Assembly (NCBI RefSeq): GCF_001949145.1
Contig: NW_019091567.1
Location: 127,175 to 139,641 of the forward strand
DNA length: 12,467 nt
Direction: 5' to 3'
From: Acanthaster planci
Taxonomy: Eukaryota > Echinodermata > Asteroidea > Valvatida > Acanthasteridae
Positions 6,917 to 12,467 of the stretch are shown piece after piece (position 1 is the first letter of the stretch; every line of letters begins with the position of its first letter). The position numbers and the translations under genes were made by a program. The notes under the pieces were generated by a model. That model was not told the DNA's origin and did not search any database. It saw only the letters and a list, made by a program, of their open reading frames with translations.

Positions 6917-8709
6917 ACACCTACAGTACATACATGGCCCATTCCTGTGAAAATGACACGAGTAACTTTAGTTTAGTAGGCCTAGTATGCCCACACATCT
7001 TGCAAACTGTTTATCCCTCCCAAGCAAGTCGTTGGGTGTGATGATGTGCCCACATGCAGCTGTAATAGTAAGCCATCCCATGATATAAGCCCAACAACAG
7101 CAACAACCTCATCTTCGCTTTGGCATGCTGTGCGTATTTGAATTGTTGAAATGATATTTGACACGGTTGCATCAGGATGATGTAGATCAGAGTTAATAAT
7201 AGTCTGAGCAACTTAGACCGACCATGTAGACTCTACAAATTGCCTTTTTAAAAAAATTCGGAGATGGTCCGGCAAAACATGGCAATGTAAACACACAGTC
7301 TACTCATCAGTGTGAAGTCGCCAACTTGGTCTGGAAATGTGGAATCAACACACTCCGAGTCAACTCCGTCTCAGGTCAACTTGGTCCCAAGTCAACTCGG
7401 TTTTGTCAGCTCTGGAAGGCAGGCACATGGCTGCAGCTTGTATAAAAATCTTCCAAGTTAGTTTCCTAGGGGATAGTTTACCCCATAAGTAGTTACCATA
7501 CATGTACCGGTGCGATTTCAGCTCATAAAATCAAGCGGGTGTTTAGTTATGCCCCCGGATATCCCGGATAAAATTTTTGAAAGAAGTCCCTATGAATTGG
7601 GACAGGGCCCAGTATATGACAGGGGAGTACATGTATATGTCAGGCCCTGTCTATGGGTCTACCTTTCAATAGTCCTACAGCCATGATCATGTAGGCCAAC
7701 GTCGGCCTGCATCGTACATGACAAAATATTTTGAGTTTATCCACTTGCTACTCTCACTGTGTACTGTACTGAGTTCCAAAGCCTTTGCAATTACATCAAT
7801 CACGTACTGTATGTAGATCTACCGACCTGATTTCCATTTTTATTTTTTTTTTTTCAAGTGCAAAATGAACACTTTGAAAATGTACCCACAGTGAAGAAAG
7901 TAACTACTAATGTTGCGCGGACTTTTCTGAAAAAAAGTTTGTATGTATGTATATTTAGGGGTAATGCTAGAATTTATCAGCTTTGAAGAACTTTTTATGT
8001 TGGATGTGGGATTTTCTGAAAATCATTTTCAGAGATTTGTTCAAGTGTGCCACAAATAGGGAACAGTCAGCTGAATTTGTGCCAATTTCTGGATGATGTT
8101 ATTTTGAATTTCAGGTTTTTAGATTTTCATGACAGCAAAATTGTTCACAGAGGTGATCGGTGCCATGTATTTTAAGGGTTATAATATCATTATTTACTGT
8201 AACTGAACGAATTTAATTTTTTTTCAGCAAAGAGGTTTGGCAGTGATGCATGAGGAACGTCAAGGAAATGTCGAAGGGTGGCACGTTAGAGACTCAACTT
8301 CATTAGGGCCAGGCTAGTGGACTGTACCTCTGCATACGTGGCCCTACTCCTAAACTAGAAACAAGTTGAGGAAGAATTAAACATTGGGATAAAGCTCCCC
8401 GGCCGTGAACGGTATCAGCCACATACAGGTATTTCTCAACTGCCTTTTTGATTAATTTACCCAGCAGTTTATCATGTTCAATTTTCTCAAATGGCCAATT
8501 CCTAACCATCATGCCTGTTGGTGAATTATTTGTCATCTGGATACCATAATTTTGTTACAACTTTGATTTGCTCAAGATCTTCACTGGCAGTGAACATGTA
8601 CAACTCCAGACACTGGCAGTTGTGGTGATCTCTGAGAACGTTAACAACTGCATAACAACCATATTAGGTGCATTCAACTAGCCTCTATCATGTGTTTGAA
8701 TGAATCTAT
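6917..8709. other. Non-coding stretch, no gene seen
   Basis: No convincing coding exon or RNA gene is visible on either strand. Minor structure only: three degenerate 15-16-bp units around GTCAACT (7358-7404), a 9-bp inverted pair GACAGGGCC/GGCCCTGTC (7601-7609 and 7643-7651), a run of 12 T (7843-7854) that could be the tail of a minus-strand retroposed copy, and a short TATG repeat near 7937-7951. A 77-codon open frame on the minus strand (8303-8536) has no recognisable family. Confidence 0.55.
7358..7404. repeat. Three degenerate 15-16-bp tandem units
   Basis: Three consecutive units share GTCAACT: AGTCAACTCCGTCTC, AGGTCAACTTGGTCCC and AAGTCAACTCGGTTTT. A weaker related copy (GCCAACTTGGTCTGG) lies about 30 bases upstream. 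It is a diverged minisatellite-like patch with no known role. Confidence 0.55.
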
Positions 8710-8803
8710 TGTTGCACCCCGGGTAACACAAAGTGTTACACCAAAGGTGTACATTAAAAGAGTTTCACTCTGTAAGAAAAGGAACAGCACATGGACGCTA
8801 GTG
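8710..8803 (+). repeat. Left arm of 94-bp perfect inverted repeat
   Basis: This arm pairs base for base with 8889-8982. It contains two overlapping small hairpins with AAA loops, GTAACACAAAGTGTTAC (8723-8739) and TACACCAAAGGTGTA (8737-8751). Homology weakens abruptly inside 8803, with a partly matching 15-base stretch offset by one base. Confidence 0.93.
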
Positions 8804-8888
8804 AGTTGAGGTGTTGCAGTTGATGTTCACTCTTCAAAATGTAGAGTCAGAATGACTCAGCTGAGGACAAAGACTCCAACTCCTCATG

Positions 8889-8982
8889 CACTAGCGTCCA
8901 TGTGCTGTTCCTTTTCTTACAGAGTGAAACTCTTTTAATGTACACCTTTGGTGTAACACTTTGTGTTACCCGGGGTGCAACA
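8889..8982 (-). repeat. Right arm of 94-bp perfect inverted repeat
   Basis: This is the exact reverse complement of 8710-8803, and it ends at the LTR/primer-site boundary. The mirrored AAA/TTT-loop hairpins lie at 8941-8969. Confidence 0.93.
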
Positions 8983-8984
8983 TT

Positions 8985-9002
8985 TGGCGACCACGAAGGG
9001 AC
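8985..9002 (+). promoter_or_regulatory. Primer binding site, tRNA-Arg type
   Basis: TGGCGACCACGAAGGGAC starts with TGG, complementary to a tRNA CCA end, two bases after the LTR. Its reverse complement GTCCCTTCGTGGTCGCCA matches, from memory, the 3' end of animal tRNA-Arg of the UCG/CCG type plus CCA over all 18 bases. It would prime minus-strand cDNA synthesis. The position is certain; the tRNA identity needs a tRNA comparison. Confidence 0.8.
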
Positions 9003-9241
9003 AGGTGTGTTCATCCCATCATCATCCATCCAGGGATGAATGACAGCGCCTGTCCAGCGACACCGAGCCCAGAAATGATGTGGTAGCAGTGGGGCGAGGC
9101 CTGACATCACGACCTGTTGAGAAAGGAGCTGGTGTTAGCTGAGAGCGTGATACCGGAGCCATAGGAGAAGGGGAACAGGGGAGTCAGCCTGAGGGACCAA
9201 CGAACCACGATTGGCCCAAGTGCATCCCACCAGCCCGATAG

Positions 9242-10549
9242 ATGGCGACGACACCACAAGAGCTCTGCCAGCGCCTCTTGCAGCAGGTCAGTCAGTTGGG
9301 CCAGCTGCCCCTCCTCAAGGTGTGTCAACACCTTGATCTTCCTGGTTATGGCACCATTGAGGGAAAGGAAGACAGCCCGAAAATGCTGGTCAGGAAGATC
9401 TCCCGTCATCTGCTGCGAGAGGAACTGGAGGAGCAGGAGGACGAGGGAATGTCGGCTTATCAAGAACTGCAGAACTGGCTCACTGAGCTTACGGCTGGAG
9501 ATGATCCCTTGTCTTCAGCACCCCAGGTCTCTAGCCCTCCCTCCGACCAGAAGCCTGCTGATGTCACCACTTCCCCATCGCCGACCCACAGCCTACTGCA
9601 TCTAACGAGGAGGGAGTTCAAGATTTCGGGCCAGATTGGTGAGCCAGGTCAGCGAGATAGGCTCACTTTCTCCAGCTTAGCTCACCAAATCGAGCATGGC
9701 CGGCTAAAGGGGCATACCGAGCACGAGATTGTGGAAGGCGTCATCAGGGCCGTGGTACCAGGATCGGCACTTCGGAGCTACCTCGAAGGGCGAGTGGGGC
9801 TGACGTTGCCCAAACTGCGTCACATTCTCCGTAGCCACTACCAAGAAAAGGACGCTACCGAGTTATATCATCGGCTATCTCGCCTAGCTCAAGATGGCAA
9901 AGAGTCGGCTCAAAGTTTTCTGATCCGTGCCCTCGACCTTAAGCAAAAGGTCATCTTTGCATCACAGGAGGCAGATTCCGGGCTGAAGTATGAACCCAGT
10001 CTGGTACAGCACATGTTCTTGCACGCACTTCTCACAGGGTTCAGGAGTGAAGCAGTAAGGAATGAACTTCGACCCCTGCTGCTGGACCCCAAGACACCTG
10101 ACGAGGTTCTTTTTGAGAAGGCCAACATAGCAGCAAGCCATGAGATGGAGCGTCAAGAGAAATTGCACACCAAAGCTATCTCCGTCCACGAAGTCCAAAG
10201 CAATGCCCCCACTCAAGAGCAAAAGAAGAAGCCCAAGGAGGGCACTTTGATGACAGACATCGCCGAGCTGAAAGCAGGGATTGCAGAGATTGCTACCCTT
10301 AAGCAGCAAATCTCAGGCATTCAGGAGACTCTCACCAAGAAACCACAGGACCAGAGGCAACCCAGGCAAGTTAGCAGACGACAGTACTCCCAGAGGCAAG
10401 GCTGCCCTAACTGTGACAGACTGGGCAGGGGTGATCAGTGTGATCACTGCTTCAAGTGCGGGTCCAGCGATCACTTCGCAAGAGGGTGCCGGACAAGGAG
10501 ACCGAGGTCGGGAAACGACGAGGGGTTACTGCCGAGGGACGGGCAGTAA
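9242..10549 (+). CDS. gag: Gag polyprotein of Ty3/Gypsy retrotransposon
   Basis: This 435-residue structural protein would assemble the virus-like particle and bind the element RNA. The ATG at 9242 follows an in-frame TAG (9239-9241) directly, so it is the first possible start, with G at +4. The N-terminal ~130 residues are Leu- and Glu-rich and then Pro/Ser-rich. Residues about 125-300 form the capsid-like helical region ([18 protein letters not shown], then [12 protein letters not shown]). Residues 337-364 are a likely coiled coil. The C-terminus has a Cys-rich nucleocapsid: C-x2-C-x8-C-x2-C-x2-C-x4-H-x4-C at residues 388-416, whose last part is a standard CCHC zinc knuckle (10448-10489). 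The last 20 codons overlap the pol frame and carry the slippery site. The frame is unbroken. Confidence 0.93.
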   Translation: MATTPQELCQRLLQQVSQLGQLPLLKVCQHLDLPGYGTIEGKEDSPKMLVRKISRHLLREELEEQEDEGMSAYQELQNWLTELTAGDDPLSSAPQVSSPPSDQKPADVTTSPSPTHSLLHLTRREFKISGQIGEPGQRDRLTFSSLAHQIEHGRLKGHTEHEIVEGVIRAVVPGSALRSYLEGRVGLTLPKLRHILRSHYQEKDATELYHRLSRLAQDGKESAQSFLIRALDLKQKVIFASQEADSGLKYEPSLVQHMFLHALLTGFRSEAVRNELRPLLLDPKTPDEVLFEKANIAASHEMERQEKLHTKAISVHEVQSNAPTQEQKKKPKEGTLMTDIAELKAGIAEIATLKQQISGIQETLTKKPQDQRQPRQVSRRQYSQRQGCPNCDRLGRGDQCDHCFKCGSSDHFARGCRTRRPRSGNDEGLLPRDGQ

Positions 10550-10551
10550 CC
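10510..10551 (+). promoter_or_regulatory. -1 ribosomal frameshift signal at the gag-pol junction
   Basis: The heptamer GGGAAAC (10510-10516) lies in the X-XXY-YYZ phase of gag (codons GGA AAC), followed by a 7-base spacer and a stem of 10 perfect pairs, GGTTACTGCC (10524-10533) with GGCAGTAACC (10542-10551), with an 8-base loop. The gag TAA (10547-10549) is inside the 3' arm. The pol frame is exactly -1 to gag and opens after TGA 10441-10443. Loop bases GGGAC (10536-10540) can pair with GTCCC at 10572-10576, so an H-type pseudoknot is possible. Confidence 0.85.
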
Positions 10552-12467
10552 AGGGACGTCAAAGCCTCCAAGTCCCCCCATGTGTTCAATGTGTCTTCAT
10601 CAAAGCAGACAGAAGTAGCCCGGCTCGTTGGTAAGAGGTGCCTAGTGAACTGTACCATACAGGGCGTAAAGACGAGAGCTTTGTGGGACACCGGAGCGCA
10701 GGTCTCCATCATACCAGCACAGTGGAGAGCAAACCATCTGCCAGGTTTGAATTTACGGCCCCTATCCGAACTTCTTGGAGGAGAAGAGCTCAGCCTTACA
10801 GCAGCAAATGGGTCCCCAATTCCCTATGATGGCTGGCTTGAGGTAACCTTTGGGTTGACAGCAGGGCGGGGACATGTCATCAGCGTTCCGGTTTTGGTGA
10901 CTCGTTCTACCACAGAAGTTCCCATTATTGGATATAATGTGATTGAGGAGGTGGTAAAAGGTGGGGATGAAAGGGGTCACCCAGTTCGAGCTGTTGAGGC
11001 GGCATTTCCCTCCATGGCAAGGCGAGAACTGAAGGCGCTAGTCGACCTCATACAGGAGCCACAGCCCGAGAACTTCGGCAGTGTGCAAGTCAGAAATGTG
11101 AATGTGACCATCCCCCAGCGAAGCTCTACTTGGGTAACTTGCCGAACAAGGTTGTGCGTACCAGTTCAGGACACCACAGTTCTCTTTGAACCGGCAGTGG
11201 GACCAGCACTCCCGGAAGATCTTCATGTGGACCCTTCGGTAGTAAAGCTGAGAAAAGAGGGAAGGCAAACATGTATCTCCGTCTTTGTGTCCAACCTCTC
11301 CAACTGTGACATCGTCCTCAAGAGACGTACAACTATTGGTTCTGTAGAGGGGATAATTTCAATGGAGCGACTACAGAACAGTCAGCCAGAGGAACACCTA
11401 ACAAAAGCCGTCCACTCCATGACAGTGACACCAGCCACACGACACGATGGCAACTCATGGGTGCCCCCAGTTGATGTAAGCCACCTAGCAGAGCATGAGT
11501 GTCAAGCTGCCGTCCAGATGTTGCGAGAAGAGGCAGGAGCATTTGCTCGGGATGACCATGACATGGGCTGCATCACAGACCTAAAGATGCACATCCGTCT
11601 TCAAGATGACCGGCCAGTACAGAAAACATACTTGTCAATTCCGCCACCCCTATATGGAGAAGTGAAGTCCTACCTGAGAGACCTGATTGAACGAGGTTGG
11701 ATTGAGAAATCAGAATCTCCCTACTCATCTCCCGTTGTCTGTGTGAGGAAAAAGGATGGATCTCTAAGGTTGTGTATCGACTATAGAGAGCTGAACCAGA
11801 AGACGATTCCAGACAGGCAGCCAATTCCACGCATCCAAGACGTACTTGATGGCCTTGGAGGAAACAGGTGGTTTTCGACCCTAGACCAGGGAAAGGCGTA
11901 TCACCAAGGGTTTGTTGAGGAGGAGAGTCGCCCGAAGACAGCATTCATTACTCCTTGGGGTCTGTACCAATGGAACCGCATCCCGTTTGGCCTGACCAAT
12001 GCCCCTGCAGTCTTTCAGAGGTGCATGGAGTCCTGTCTGGAGGGGTTGGTCGGAGAAATCGCCGTAGTGTACCTAGATGACATACTGGTGTATGGCACAA
12101 CATTCGAGAGTCACCTTGAGAATCTTCGTCAAGTCCTGAGGCGTCTCCAAAACCACGGAGTTAAACTGAAGCCAAGTAAGTGCCGTCTTTTCCAGAAAGA
12201 GGTACGGTATCTTGGTCGAATCATCTCCAGCGATGGTTACAAAATGGACCCTGCTGACACTGAGGCGGTCGAGGCGCTAAGGACCAAGACACCCGCTACA
12301 GTTGGTGAGCTACGCAAGTTCCTTGGCCTACTCGGATATTATCGGCAGTATATACAAGATTTCTCGAGGAAGGCGAAGCCCCTGTACGACCTCCTGAGAA
12401 ACCCCACTCCTGAGGGTACCACAACGAACAGCGACACTCCGACCCGAGGGAAGTCCAAACACAAAGC
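10516..12467 (+). CDS. pol: Pol polyprotein (protease, reverse transcriptase), runs off window
   Basis: This is the enzyme part of the Gypsy polyprotein, made by -1 frameshifting from gag. The frame is open from 10444 to the last base with no stop, 650 codons after the slip site. Retropepsin: catalytic [12 protein letters not shown] (10681-10716) and the later PIIGYN (10921-10938). A beta-rich linker follows (about 11080-11370). Reverse transcriptase from about 11580: [16 protein letters not shown] (11749-11796), motif [13 protein letters not shown] (11872-11907), [12 protein letters not shown] (11986-12021), catalytic YLDD (12070-12081), [13 protein letters not shown] (12178-12216), then [15 protein letters not shown] at 12310-12354, the entry to the connection/RNase H. 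All catalytic Asp residues seen are present. Integrase and RNase H active sites lie outside. There is no ATG start, as expected for a frameshift product. Confidence 0.95.

Larger units (their letters stand above)
8710..8982 (+). repeat. 5' LTR, 273 bp, with 94-bp palindromic arms
   Basis: The right edge is fixed by the primer site two bases later: ...GGGGTGCAACA then TT then the primer site. The left edge is the TG of TGTTGCACCCC at 8710, the exact mirror of the right end. Bases 8710-8803 and 8889-8982 are perfect reverse complements (94 of 94). The core 8804-8888 holds GAGTCAGAATGACTC, a palindrome with an AP-1-like TGACTCA. An ATTAAA (8753-8758) in the left arm could serve as a poly(A) signal. 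An alternative is that the true LTR is shorter or longer and the palindrome is secondary; the 3' LTR is outside the window, so the left edge is inferred. Confidence 0.75.
8710..12467 (+). mobile_element. Ty3/Gypsy LTR retrotransposon, 5' part, apparently intact
   Basis: In order: a 5' LTR (8710-8982, TGTTG...CAACA), a two-base gap, a primer binding site (8985-9002), a leader of about 240 bases, gag (9242-10549), a frameshift signal (10510-10551) and pol running off the window. Protease before reverse transcriptase and the reverse transcriptase motifs place it in Ty3/Gypsy rather than Copia or BEL. The remaining RNase H, integrase and 3' LTR would lie beyond 12467. No stop or frameshift interrupts gag or the visible 650 codons of pol, which suggests a recent insertion. 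The possible target duplication to look for downstream is the 4-6 bases ending at 8709 (CTATT). Confidence 0.93.

Noticed and set aside
7601-7651. GACAGGGCC/GGCCCTGTC inverted pair as a structured RNA or terminator
   Set aside because: Only nine pairs with a 33-base loop and no associated gene; probably chance.
7843-7854. T12 run as proof of a minus-strand retroposon tail
   Set aside because: No retroposon body, promoter boxes or target duplication could be identified next to it.
8303-8536. 77-codon open frame on the minus strand as a possible host exon
   Set aside because: It has no recognisable domain and no clear splice sites, and it is short enough to arise by chance.
8710-8982. The inverted repeat as a stand-alone foldback transposon or MITE
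   Set aside because: Its right edge coincides exactly with the LTR end ahead of the primer site, and the termini are TG...CA, so an LTR explains it better; the 3' LTR would decide.

Overview
This is a eukaryotic window, almost certainly from an animal and probably an aquatic invertebrate. It has no bacterial-style operons. Instead it is a stack of transposable and viral-type elements set in AT-leaning non-coding DNA. The tRNA-Arg primer site, the LINE type and the adintovirus/Polinton-type genes all fit a metazoan genome. I cannot name the species. No convincing host gene is present.

Layout. (1) Positions 1-424 hold the C-terminal part of a non-LTR retrotransposon (LINE) reverse transcriptase ORF, broken by one frameshift and cut off on its 3' side. 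(2) Positions ~430-5782 hold a decayed self-synthesising DNA element of the Polinton/Maverick-adintovirus kind, all on the + strand. Its genes are a protein-primed family B DNA polymerase (pseudogene, ~430-3905), an intact 64-residue single-pass membrane ORF (3951-4145), a CRE/TATA promoter-like stretch (4191-4218), an FtsK/HerA-type packaging ATPase in one frame with two in-frame TGA codons (4256-4894), a short basic protein (from 4932), and a conserved unknown protein broken by frameshifts (to 5782). No capsid, integrase or protease gene and no terminal repeat is visible. (3) Positions 5783-8709 are non-coding apart from a 298-bp MITE (6617-6914) with TA flanks, terminal inverted repeats, three nested palindromes and eight copies of one octamer. 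(4) Positions 8710-12467 hold the 5' half of an apparently intact Ty3/Gypsy LTR retrotransposon: a 273-bp LTR, a primer binding site matching tRNA-Arg, gag, and a pol ORF (protease, reverse transcriptase, start of the connection/RNase H) open to the window edge.

Two features stand out. The Gypsy LTR is itself a giant palindrome: its outer 94 bp on each side are perfect inverted copies around an 85-bp core, so both LTR ends have the same sequence. The gag-pol junction carries a textbook -1 frameshift cassette: GGGAAAC in the correct phase, a 7-nt spacer, and a perfect 10-bp stem that contains the gag stop codon. The contrast between the broken DNA element and the open gag-pol suggests an old insertion beside a young one. 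Several of the indels in the old element lie at homopolymers, and there is an N in a G-run at 6037, so some breaks may be sequencing errors.
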